Shown here piece after piece: positions 1-5,825 of a stretch of 5,944 nt of DNA. Position numbers and translations under genes: made by a program. Positions within the stretch are counted from its first letter, which is position 1, and each line of letters starts with the position of its first letter. The notes under the pieces were generated by a model. It did not search any database. It had not been told where the DNA came from and saw only the letters and a list, made by a program, of their open reading frames with translations. Source of the DNA: Thermoguttaceae bacterium (GTDB taxonomy: Bacteria; Planctomycetota; Planctomycetia; Pirellulales; Thermoguttaceae); the NCBI GenBank assembly GCA_017549085.1, contig JAFYVO010000108.1, positions 1-5,944 of the forward strand, read 5' to 3'.

Positions 1-640
1 GCGCCAATTCCTTGCGGGTGCGGTCGGCGCCGGCGGTGCGGACGATGAAACCGAGCCCCTTCGGCGGGTTCAGTTCGTCCATCAAAGCGCGGAGTTTGCG
101 ACGGGTCGACTCGTCTTCGATCTTGCGGGAAACGCCGACGCGCCCGAGGGCCGGCATCAAGACGAGGTAACGCCCCGGGATGCTGATGTACGTCGAAAGG
201 GTCGGGCCCTTGGTGCCGATCCCCTCTTTAATGACTTGAACGACGACTTCGTCCCCTTTTTGGAAGACGTCTTGAATCGGCGGCTTCACTTTCGGACGGC
301 CGTAATCGCAGAAATCGTCGTCAAGATGGCGGTCGCCGCGACGTTTGCCGCCGAAACGACGACGGTCGTCGTTTTCTTTCGGAACGAAATTCGGCGCTTG
401 TTTGAAATAATGCGGTTCGACGTCGCTAATGTGCAAAAATCCGTTGCGCCCGACGCCGAAATCGACGAACGCCGCTTGGATGCTTTGTTCGATGTTGACG
501 ATAACGCCCTTATAAATATTCCCGACGTAATTGTCGTTCGTCGTTCGCTCGACGTAAAGTTCTTCGAGCACGCCGTCTTCGACGACCGCGATGCGGCACT
601 CTTCCGGCTGCCGCGCGTTCACCAGCATTTTTTGGGACAT
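1..640 (-). CDS. rne: RNase E/G family ribonuclease, N-terminal part (runs off window)
   Basis: This endoribonuclease family cleaves single-stranded RNA in mRNA decay and rRNA processing. The 213 residues present begin MSQKMLVNARQPEECRIAVV, matching the family opening (E. coli RNase E starts MKRMLINATQQEELRVALV). An S1 RNA-binding domain follows at about residues 38-140: NIYKGVIVNIEQSIQAAFVDFG (41-62), then the GFLHISD turn (67-73). It is split by a charged, arginine/aspartate-rich insertion at about 89-113 that E. coli RNase E lacks. The segments TLSTYISIPGRYLVLMP (147-163) and GFIVRTAGA (197-205) match the family just before the catalytic DNase I-like subdomain. The catalytic aspartates and zinc-link cysteines lie beyond the window, so RNase E and RNase G cannot be separated here. 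The start at 640 fits the family N-terminus; it has no AGGAG, only a weak purine stretch. The gene lies 113 bp after the DUF2344 gene, a pairing seen in several phyla. Confidence 0.93.
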   Translation of the reverse strand, partial: MSQKMLVNARQPEECRIAVVEDGVLEELYVERTTNDNYVGNIYKGVIVNIEQSIQAAFVDFGVGRNGFLHISDVEPHYFKQAPNFVPKENDDRRRFGGKRRGDRHLDDDFCDYGRPKVKPPIQDVFQKGDEVVVQVIKEGIGTKGPTLSTYISIPGRYLVLMPALGRVGVSRKIEDESTRRKLRALMDELNPPKGLGFIVRTAGADRTRKELA

Positions 641-753
641 AATAAATTCACTTTCTTAAGACGACAAGGCGATTTTCCGCTCCGTCCGCCGACGCTTAAG
701 TCGCCGCTTCGACGCCGCGACGCTAAATAACGCCGCGCTACCGTCAAGCGCCG

Positions 754-1377
754 CTATTTAACCAACGTCGCGATTCGGTTCGGAAAGATCGATAGAAAGA
801 GTTCGCCGTCGAGTTCGAGGACGCTCAAAATCTCGCGGACGCCGGCTTCGGGGCCGTCTTGCGCGGCGATTTTCATCCGCAACGTTCCGCCGTCGAGCGT
901 CGTTTCGAGAACAGCCGGGCGCGCGTCGACCGTTTTGCCGTTCGACTTAACGACTTCGACGCTCGTCGCCGCTAAAAATTCGGCGATCTTGGCGCTCGTC
1001 GCCTCTCGCTTCGACTCCGGAACCGCCATTTCGTATTCAAACGCGGCGGCTTGCGCTTTCGGCGCTTTGTCGTCGAGCGGCGTCGCTTGCCAAAACTCCA
1101 ACCCGGGAACGCTCGCGGCGTTCATCCGTTCGAGGAGCGTCTCCGGCGCCCAATCTTCGTCGAGAACCAGCTCCATCGCCTCGTCGTCGCTCGCAAAACC
1201 GAGCGGAAGCGCCGAAATATAACTCACTTTCGGCTTCGGATGGAACCCTTGCGACTTCGCGACCGGCAAATCGGCGCGACGCAAAAGCCGCTCCATCGCG
1301 CGCAAAAGGTCGCGATGCCCGATAAAACAGAGGTTGCCCTTTTTGCGGAATCGAAGTCTGTATCGCCGACGAACCAT
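754..1377 (-). CDS. TIGR03936 / DUF2344 radical SAM-associated protein
   Basis: A 207-residue protein of the TIGR03936 (DUF2344) family, which in many bacteria is fused to, or encoded beside, a B12-binding radical SAM protein (TIGR03960). I know of no settled biochemical role. Family marks are the basic start MVRRRYRLRFRKKGNL (1-16), FIGHRDLLRAMERLLRRADLP (18-38), the SQGFHPKPK signature (42-50) and ALPLGFASDDEAMEL (56-70). The C-terminal half is less conserved; it ends in TAG at 754-756. I chose the ATG at 1375-1377 because the family homology begins right there. An in-frame ATG at 1420-1422 would add 15 polar residues (MKGASTKDGSGRSNF) and cannot be excluded, since neither start has a good Shine-Dalgarno site. 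It sits directly before the RNase E/G gene, its common neighbour, but the radical SAM partner is not upstream: ptsI is. Family assignment is firm; function is unknown. Confidence 0.88.
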   Translation of the reverse strand: MVRRRYRLRFRKKGNLCFIGHRDLLRAMERLLRRADLPVAKSQGFHPKPKVSYISALPLGFASDDEAMELVLDEDWAPETLLERMNAASVPGLEFWQATPLDDKAPKAQAAAFEYEMAVPESKREATSAKIAEFLAATSVEVVKSNGKTVDARPAVLETTLDGGTLRMKIAAQDGPEAGVREILSVLELDGELFLSIFPNRIATLVK

Positions 1378-1706
1378 AAAGTTCGATCGCCCCGACCCGT
1401 CTTTGGTCGAAGCGCCTTTCATTGATCTTAGTTTTCGCGTCGAACGCTCCCCGTTTCAACGTCGCCGCTCCGAAAAGCAAGCGCCGTCTGTTTTCCAAAA
1501 ACGCGCCCGCGCCGAGTTCCCCCGACGAAAACGCCGCTCTTGGGCGAGGTTAATGCGACCCGAAAAACGAAACGCATATCTTTGTTTATTAACGTTCAAA
1601 CGCGTCGCGTTAAAGCAACGCGTTTGCTTAATTTTCTTTTCAACGCGCCGGAGCCTTACGACACAACCGGCGCGCTTTACTTATTTTCCCTATTTTCCCG
1701 GCGACG
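1378..1706. other. Spacer between ptsI and the DUF2344 gene
   Basis: A 329-bp gap, or 284 bp if the longer DUF2344 start is used. It holds the hairpin at 1644-1674 just past the ptsI stop. A weaker inverted repeat, CGCGTT/AACGCG around 1608-1623, has a 5-nt AAAGC loop. Open frames crossing the gap on both strands look like shadows of the CG-rich word use: they have no recognisable family features. I found no convincing -35/-10 pair for the DUF2344 gene. Confidence 0.5.
1644..1674 (-). terminator. Stem-loop just downstream of ptsI (possible terminator or mRNA 3' stabiliser)
   Basis: CGCGCCGG at 1644-1651 pairs perfectly with CCGGCGCG at 1667-1674 around a 15-nt loop. It lies 32 nt beyond the ptsI stop codon. 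On the minus strand the bases after the stem (TTGAAAAGAAAATT) are not a clean U-run, so a classical intrinsic terminator is not proven. A transcript-end stabiliser or processing site is equally possible. The plus-strand side is T-rich, but no plus-strand gene precedes it. Confidence 0.4.
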
Positions 1707-3464
1707 TCAAGCGTCGTACTCGTCGGTTTTCGGAAAACGGCGACGAAATTCGCTCTGCAGGTAAACGCGCATCGACGACGAAGTCTCCTTAAACATCGCG
1801 TTTTGCGCAATTTCCTCGCATTCTTTAATCGTCGCGTTCCCGCAAACCTTTTTGATCTGCAAGATCATCCCCGGCGCGACGCTCAAACTTCGCAAGCCGA
1901 GCCCGAGCAAAAGCAACGCGTTCGCGGGCGAACTCCCCATCTGGCCGCAAAGGGAAACCGGTTTTCCGTACATTTTTGCGACGTCGACGACGCGCTTGAT
2001 CAAGCGAATCAACGCCGGACATTCTTGCTCGTATAACGAACCGACGTCCTTGTTGCTTCGGTCGACCGCCATCGTGTACTGCAGCAAGTCGTTCGTTCCG
2101 ATGCTAAAGAAGTCGACTTCGTGAACAAACAGCTCCAACATCAACGCGGTCGCGGGCGTCTCGACCATAATCCCGAGCGGAATATCCGGATCGAACGGTA
2201 TATTTTCTTCCGCCAACTCCTCGCAAACGTCGCGGAAAATCATTTTCGCCTGTCGAAATTCCGTGATCGTCGAAACGAGCGGGAACATCACGCGGATTTT
2301 TCCGAAAACGCTGGCGCGCAAAATCGCCCGCAACTGCACGCGGAACATTTCGGTGTTGCGCAACGACAACCGAATGCTCCGCAACCCCATAAACGGGTTC
2401 GGCTCTTTCCCCGACGCGAACGTCAGTCCCTCGGGCAACTTGTCGGCGCCCAAGTCGAACGTGCGGATAACGACCGGCCGCCCTTCCATCTTCTCGACGA
2501 CCGATTTATACGCTTGAAAATGCGTCTCTTCGTCCGGCAACTTGCCGTCGTTTTGCGCCAAATAGAGGAATTCCGTACGGTAAAGTCCGACGCCGTGCGC
2601 CCCGTTTTTGCGGCATTCGTCCGCTTCGTACGGGAACTCGATATTGCCGCTAATTTTAATCGCGACGCCGTCTTGCGTCTTGGCGGGCGCGGAAGCGTAA
2701 TTCGTCGCCAATAATTCTTTTTCGCGACGTTGCGCGTCTCGCTTCGCAACGTATTTACGAAGCATTTCGTCGGTCGGTTCGAGGATCAAACGCCCGGCGT
2801 CGCCGTCGACGATCGCCGTCGCGCCGTCGGTCGCCTGCGCGATAAAGGAGCCGACGCCCAAAACGGTCGGAATTTGCAGCGCGGTCGCGACGATCGCCGT
2901 ATGGCTCCCCAACCCGCCGGTTTCCGCGACGATTCCCAACGTTTTCGTCGGATCGAGGTTCGACGCGGCGCTCGGCGTCAAATTGGAGGCGGCCAAAATC
3001 GTCGGCCGTTCATTCGCCGCGCCGCCGTTCCCCGCTTCGAGCAACTCGACCAAAAGTCGCGTTTTCACGTCGGTAATATCGTTGACGCGCTCGGCGTAAG
3101 CCGGATCCAAACCGCGCAACAAATCGGCGTATTGGTCGAAATTTTTTTCAACGGCGCGTTCCACCGAATTTAAGTCGTCGCGAACGCTCGCTTCGATCTT
3201 AGCGCGCAACTTCGGGTCGTTCAAAAACAAGAGATGCGCTTCAAAAATTTGCGCGTACTCTTTCCCGAGCTGTTTCTCGACCGCGTCGCGGTTCGCCTTC
3301 AATTTTTCCTGCGCGATCGGAAACGCCGTCGCTAAACGCTCAAGCTCTTTTTCAACCTGCGCCGATTCAATCTTGCGCCGTCGAACGCGCACGGCGGAGT
3401 CGACGACCGCCAAAGGACCGATCGAAACGCCCGGCGAAACGGGAATGCCTTGGAAAATTTTCAT
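1707..3464 (-). CDS. ptsI: PTS enzyme I (phosphoenolpyruvate-protein phosphotransferase)
   Basis: Enzyme I takes phosphate from phosphoenolpyruvate and passes it to HPr; it is a soluble dimer. The 585-residue product has the full family layout: an N-terminal HPr-binding and phosphohistidine domain (about 1-245) and a C-terminal PEP-binding TIM barrel (about 255-575). The phosphorylated histidine is His188 in GGLGSHTAIVA. In the barrel are Arg296 (GLYRTEFL), Arg334 (IRTFDLGADK), Arg362 (NPFMGLRSIR), metal ligands Glu435 (GIMVETPA) and Asp459 (SIGTNDLLQY), and catalytic Cys506 (SLCGQMGSSP). These match E. coli His189, Arg296, Arg332, Arg358, Glu431, Asp455 and Cys502. Gln508 replaces the usual Glu of CGE. 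No GAF domain precedes it, so it is a plain enzyme I rather than a PtsP type. I chose the ATG at 3462-3464 (MKIFQGIPVSPGVSIG) because homology starts there. An in-frame ATG at 3560 adds 32 residues unlike the family. No Shine-Dalgarno site is seen. Confidence 0.97.
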   Translation of the reverse strand: MKIFQGIPVSPGVSIGPLAVVDSAVRVRRRKIESAQVEKELERLATAFPIAQEKLKANRDAVEKQLGKEYAQIFEAHLLFLNDPKLRAKIEASVRDDLNSVERAVEKNFDQYADLLRGLDPAYAERVNDITDVKTRLLVELLEAGNGGAANERPTILAASNLTPSAASNLDPTKTLGIVAETGGLGSHTAIVATALQIPTVLGVGSFIAQATDGATAIVDGDAGRLILEPTDEMLRKYVAKRDAQRREKELLATNYASAPAKTQDGVAIKISGNIEFPYEADECRKNGAHGVGLYRTEFLYLAQNDGKLPDEETHFQAYKSVVEKMEGRPVVIRTFDLGADKLPEGLTFASGKEPNPFMGLRSIRLSLRNTEMFRVQLRAILRASVFGKIRVMFPLVSTITEFRQAKMIFRDVCEELAEENIPFDPDIPLGIMVETPATALMLELFVHEVDFFSIGTNDLLQYTMAVDRSNKDVGSLYEQECPALIRLIKRVVDVAKMYGKPVSLCGQMGSSPANALLLLGLGLRSLSVAPGMILQIKKVCGNATIKECEEIAQNAMFKETSSSMRVYLQSEFRRRFPKTDEYDA

Positions 3465-3561
3465 TGCGTAATCGGAGAAACGTAAAAAGGACGCAAAAGG
3501 GAAAAGCCGTCCAACGCGACCAAAGCGTCGACGACAAAACAACGTTCCCCGCCGGTTCAAC

Positions 3562-3575
3562 GACGAACGTTCGTC
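3562..3575. promoter_or_regulatory. Perfect 14-bp palindrome upstream of ptsI (possible operator)
   Basis: GACGAACGTTCGTC is self-complementary without a break. It lies in the HPr-ptsI spacer about 100 bp before the ptsI start. It could bind a dimeric regulator. CG-rich words such as GACGAACG are common in this DNA, so chance is a real alternative. No clear -35/-10 pair is next to it. Confidence 0.25.
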
Positions 3576-3645
3576 TAACCAGTACGCAAACGCTCGTCCT
3601 AAGCGCGAGTTTTTTATTCGACGGCGACGTTTTTTACCAAATTAC

Positions 3646-3678
3646 CGTTCGCGCGTTCGTTATTTCTTAACGCGAACG
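3646..3678 (-). other. Inverted repeat after the HPr gene
   Basis: CGTTCGCG at 3646-3653 and CGCGAACG at 3671-3678 form an 8-bp stem with a 17-nt loop, starting 22 nt past the HPr stop codon. No U-run follows on the minus strand, so this is not a standard intrinsic terminator. It may stabilise or process the HPr transcript end. An alternative 6-bp pairing, CGCGTT/AACGCG, exists inside it. Confidence 0.3.
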
Positions 3679-3700
3679 CTCGTCTTACGCCGCCCGCGCC

Positions 3701-4000
3701 TTACTCGTCGCTTCGTTCAACGTCGGCGAATTCGTCTTCGTAAAATTTACGGTCGAAAAGGAGTTCAATCGCGCGCAAAGCGCCTTCCGCGTCTTCGCCG
3801 TCGACGGTCAAGGTCAAACGTTCGCCGCAGGGCGCCATTAAAGTCAACAGATCAAGACAACTTTTACAGTCGGCGACGTACGCTCCTTTGCCGAGAGCGA
3901 CCTCGGCTTTGTATTTCAGCGCCGTTTTGCAAATCATCGAAGCGACGCGCACATGAAACCCCGCCTTATTTTTAACGATTAACTCTTTCGAAAGACTCAT
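3701..4000 (-). CDS. ptsH: HPr-family PTS phosphocarrier protein
   Basis: HPr receives phosphate from enzyme I on a histidine and hands it to IIA proteins. This 99-residue protein has the HPr fold signature: the active-site segment NKAGFHVRVAS (11-21) with His16 and Arg18, the regulatory-serine segment DCKSCLDLLTLM (44-55) with Ser47 (Ser46 in other HPr), and a final helix EDAEGALRAIELLFDRKF (69-86). It is slightly longer than the usual 85-90 residues because of an acidic tail. Two points are odd. The near-universal proline after the active-site Arg is Val19, and there are four cysteines (24, 45, 48, 58), two of them flanking Ser47 as C-K-S-C. Keeping Ser47 allows control by an HPr kinase, but none is in the window. 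It lies between IIA and enzyme I, 236-237 bp from each. The start at 4000 fits the family; only a weak AAGAAAG lies upstream. Confidence 0.93.
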   Translation of the reverse strand: MSLSKELIVKNKAGFHVRVASMICKTALKYKAEVALGKGAYVADCKSCLDLLTLMAPCGERLTLTVDGEDAEGALRAIELLFDRKFYEDEFADVERSDE

Positions 4001-4037
4001 TCGTTCGCGTTCTTTCTTAATCTTTTAGGCGTTCGTT

Positions 4038-4062
4038 GCGTCGTCTTACGACAAAACGACGC
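4038..4062 (-). other. Stem-loop in the upstream region of the HPr gene
   Basis: GCGTCGT at 4038-4044 pairs with ACGACGC at 4056-4062 across an 11-nt loop, 38-62 nt before the HPr start codon on the minus strand. A nested alternative (GTCGT/ACGAC with a 3-nt loop) shares the left arm. It may be a leader element or a protein site. The CG-rich word use makes chance hairpins common here. Confidence 0.25.
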
Positions 4063-4237
4063 GCTTTCGCGACGCGCCGCCCCGACGCCGCCGTTTTACG
4101 CCGAAAAAATCGACGAACGACGCGTCAAACAGAGCGCGCGCAAGGGTCGAACGTCGTTAAAAACATTTCCGGGACTCGCCTCCGCGCGTTCGCGTTGGAA
4201 CTTGAAGAGGGAAATCCCGCAAAAATAACGGCGTCAA

Positions 4238-4714
4238 CTATTTGCCGTAACCATTGTCGTCGGCTTCTTCCAACAGGTTCAAAATGTCGTCGCGGTTGCG
4301 CGATTGTTGGAGAAAACGGCAGAAACCGTCGTCTTTGAGTTGACGGGTGATGTGCTCGAGAGCGCGAAGATGTTCGCCGGGACGGTCGGGAGGAGAAACG
4401 AGCAGGAAGAAGAGATTGACTTTTTCGCAGTCGAGCGATTCGAAATCGACGCCGTCGGCGCTAATAGCGACGGTGCCGACGAGACGGTCGACGCTAATGT
4501 GTTTGGTGTGCGGAACGGCGATACCGCGCCCGATACCAGTCGACCCCAGCTCTTCGCGACGCATAATAGCGTTGACGATTCCTTCGTATTCCGCCTCGGG
4601 GATTCCGCCGGCGTCTTGCAAGGATTGCACCATTTCGCGAATGACGCCTTCCTTCGTCGTCGCTTTAAGGTCGGTAATGATCGAATCGACGAGAATAAAA
4701 TCGGAAAATTTCAT
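4238..4714 (-). CDS. ptsN: PTS IIA protein, PtsN / fructose-type (EIIA-Ntr-like)
   Basis: A 158-residue cytoplasmic IIA domain of the fructose-mannitol/Ntr class (PF00359), which accepts phosphate from HPr. The phosphorylated histidine is His69 in GSTGIGRGIAVPHTKH (57-72), equal to His73 of E. coli PtsN. Other family marks are the N-terminal helix KEGVIREMVQSLQDAGGI (21-38), the strand VNLFFLLVSPPDRPGEHL and the helix after it (about 99-126), and a closing acidic helix. Length is close to E. coli PtsN (163). No IIB or IIC domain is fused or encoded nearby, so a regulatory role is more likely than sugar uptake. This is inferred from context. The start at 4714 has a clear AGGAG nine bases upstream and no rival. 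It follows hpf, as ptsN does in Proteobacteria, though after a 498-bp gap rather than tightly. Confidence 0.94.
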   Translation of the reverse strand: MKFSDFILVDSIITDLKATTKEGVIREMVQSLQDAGGIPEAEYEGIVNAIMRREELGSTGIGRGIAVPHTKHISVDRLVGTVAISADGVDFESLDCEKVNLFFLLVSPPDRPGEHLRALEHITRQLKDDGFCRFLQQSRNRDDILNLLEEADDNGYGK

Positions 4715-4722
4715 TCAAAATA

Positions 4723-4727
4723 CTCCT
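4723..4727 (-). promoter_or_regulatory. Shine-Dalgarno site of ptsN
   Basis: AGGAG on the minus strand, 8 nt before the ATG at 4712-4714. It is one of only two strong ribosome binding sites in the window; hpf has the other. The HPr, ptsI, DUF2344 and RNase genes lack one. Confidence 0.75.
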
Positions 4728-5212
4728 AAATCAGCAAGGGGAAGCCGCGCGGTTCGGGTTACTTATTTTTTTTGCGGCGCCTTCCGTTTAATTCCGTCGC
4801 GCTTTCCAAATCGACGAAACGTTGAAATCGCGAAATTCGTCCGCCGAAATTTTAGACGCCAAGATTCATTTTAACGGAATTTCCAAATTTGTATAGCGCT
4901 TTGACCGGCTTCGATGGAAAGAAACGTCAAGAAAATTTAAGACGCCGCTTTAAAACGTCCCGTTTTAAGACGTTCGCGGCGGAAAAAAGCGCGCCGACGA
5001 CGGCAAGTTTTACCTAAAAGCAAAACGAACGTCGCGGGCGCGCTCCCAACTTAGACGCGGACGACGGCGGCAAGCGGAACGCGGCGCTTTAAAAACGACG
5101 CGTTTTGCTTCGCTTTCGTCTATCCGTTTTCCTTTCCATTTTATCTATTTTACTTATCCGTTCATTTTTTTTCGTCTCGTTCGCTTAACGCGTTCAAAAA
5201 ACGCCAAAAAAA
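4728..5212. other. Long spacer between hpf and ptsN without a recognisable gene
   Basis: About 485 bp with no open frame showing family features on either strand. It contains the inverted repeat at 4944-4980, a smaller AAAACG/CGTTTT repeat with a 3-nt loop at 5092-5106, and a pyrimidine-rich plus-strand stretch at about 5103-5180. Immediately after the hpf stop the minus strand has T7 but only a 4-bp stem before it, so I do not call a terminator. Isolated -10-like hexamers (TAAAAT, TATACA) occur at 4850-4900 on the minus strand without matching -35 boxes. The ptsN promoter is therefore unresolved. An unrecognised small RNA is possible but not shown. Confidence 0.5.
4944..4980 (-). other. Two-tier inverted repeat between hpf and ptsN (attenuator- or terminator-like)
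   Basis: TTAAAACG (4950-4957) pairs with CGTTTTAA (4961-4968) around a 3-nt loop. Outside it, GCCGC (4944-4948) pairs with GCGGC (4976-4980). On the minus strand a rival stem, AACGTC/GACGTT, overlaps the inner one, so two folds exclude each other. The following minus-strand bases (GTCTTAAATTTTC) are U-rich but not a clean run. Position after hpf and before ptsN suggests partial termination or processing; this is an inference. Confidence 0.35.
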
Positions 5213-5509
5213 TCAACGGTGATCGGTCATTTTTTCCTTAAACTTACGCATCTGCTGCTCAATCTTATCGATCGTTTGATCGAGGCATCCCCAGAGATCG
5301 CCGGAGGAGTAGTCGGCGCGAAAATCCTTCTTCAGTTCCGTCGCAACGACGACTTCGACAGCGGGCTGATCGGCTTTTTCAAGGTCGACCATCACGTCGA
5401 TACTCGAAACGCGCTCAATAAAACGCCCCAGTTTTTCCACTTTGTCGGCAATCTTTTGGCGAGTCGCTTCAGCCAAAGAACCATGTCGCGCTTGAACTTG
5501 AATTTGCAT
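5213..5509 (-). CDS. hpf: Ribosome hibernation promoting factor, short type (HPF/RaiA family)
   Basis: A 98-residue member of the HPF/YfiA (RaiA) family, which binds the small ribosomal subunit in the mRNA/tRNA channel and silences ribosomes when growth slows. It starts MQIQVQARHGSLAEATRQKI and keeps the beta-alpha-beta-beta-beta-alpha pattern. Helix 1 covers about 12-32, with the KLGRFIERVSSIDVMVDLEK stretch (26-45), and the signature final helix is DLWGCLDQTIDKIEQQMRKFKEK (71-93). Length matches short HPF (about 95 residues). The C-terminal dimerisation domain of long HPF (about 180 residues) is absent, so dimer formation by the long-HPF mechanism is not expected. The start at 5509 has AAGGAG eight bases upstream plus a second, perfect AGGAGGT further up. 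It is the first gene of the cluster and has its own upstream control region. Confidence 0.95.
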   Translation of the reverse strand: MQIQVQARHGSLAEATRQKIADKVEKLGRFIERVSSIDVMVDLEKADQPAVEVVVATELKKDFRADYSSGDLWGCLDQTIDKIEQQMRKFKEKMTDHR

Positions 5510-5517
5510 CTTTCTCT

Positions 5518-5533
5518 CTCCTTAATACCTCCT
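5518..5533 (-). promoter_or_regulatory. Tandem Shine-Dalgarno sites of hpf
   Basis: On the minus strand AGGAGGT (from 5533-5527) is followed by AAGGAG (from 5523-5518). The second is 8 nt from the ATG, a normal distance, and probably sets the start. The first is a perfect anti-16S match but about 17 nt away, too far for direct use. It may act as a ribosome standby site. Confidence 0.7.
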
Positions 5534-5542
5534 ATACGGAGG
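5528..5542 (-). promoter_or_regulatory. Small hairpin covering the distal hpf Shine-Dalgarno site
   Basis: On the minus strand CCTCC-GTATA-GGAGG forms a 5-bp stem with a 5-nt loop, extendable by one G-U pair. The 3' arm is the core of the AGGAGGT site. The nearer AAGGAG stays unpaired. This could tune hpf translation, but the stem is short. Confidence 0.4.
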
Positions 5543-5602
5543 CGGACCGGGATTAAGATTTTCGAAACGTCGCGTTCGCGTCGTCGTTCTCCATCTTTCA
5601 AC

Positions 5603-5631
5603 ATTCTAACGCGTTGTTTTATCCGCGTCGA
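5603..5631 (-). promoter_or_regulatory. Possible proximal hpf promoter P2
   Basis: On the minus strand TCGACG (from 5631-5626) and TAGAAT (from 5608-5603) are separated by 17 bp. They match 4 of 6 and 5 of 6 bases of the sigma70 consensus. A start near 5596 would give a leader of about 87 nt. The -35 box is poor, so this is weaker than P1. Confidence 0.3.
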
Positions 5632-5825
5632 GCCTCGGTTGTTTTCACTGAATCCCAACGTAAACGCCGAAATATATACGGCCGGCGGAAAAAACGCGTT
5701 TCGTCTCGCAACAAAATCAAACGCCCGACGCTCCTCGCGACGAGAACTTATTTATTGCGACAGAAAGACAGGTTCCGAAAGCGATTCGCGCGCTACCGAC
5801 GTTTCGCCTAAGGACAAGTTCGAAA

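Noticed and set aside
236..730. 164-codon plus-strand open frame opposite the RNase gene
   Set aside because: It lies antisense to a clear RNase E/G N-terminus, has no family features, and is explained by rare stop codons in CG-rich word DNA.
1037..1498. 153-codon minus-strand frame overlapping the DUF2344 gene
   Set aside because: It is a different frame of the same strand with low-complexity Arg/Ala content. The DUF2344 frame carries the family motifs.
2121..2714. 197-codon plus-strand open frame inside ptsI
   Set aside because: It is antisense to the enzyme I barrel domain and its composition is arginine-rich, as expected of a shadow frame.
3593..3615. Terminator-like CTCG/CGAG stem followed by T6 on the plus strand
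   Set aside because: The stem is only 4 bp and no plus-strand gene precedes it.
4304..4874. Two long plus-strand open frames (4304-4729 and 4347-4874) opposite ptsN
   Set aside because: They overlap each other and the well-supported IIA gene, and neither resembles a known protein.
5190..5230. T-runs just after the hpf stop on the minus strand as a terminator
   Set aside because: Only a 4-bp A/U-rich stem precedes the T7, and the GCGTT/AACGC repeat beyond is not followed by a T-run.
5553..5594. 13-residue possible upstream open frame (MENDDANATFRKS) in the hpf leader
   Set aside because: It has no proper ribosome binding site and nothing suggests it is translated.
5392..5658. 88-codon minus-strand frame across the hpf start
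   Set aside because: It overlaps hpf out of frame, crosses the hpf ribosome binding sites, and is a basic low-complexity translation without family marks.
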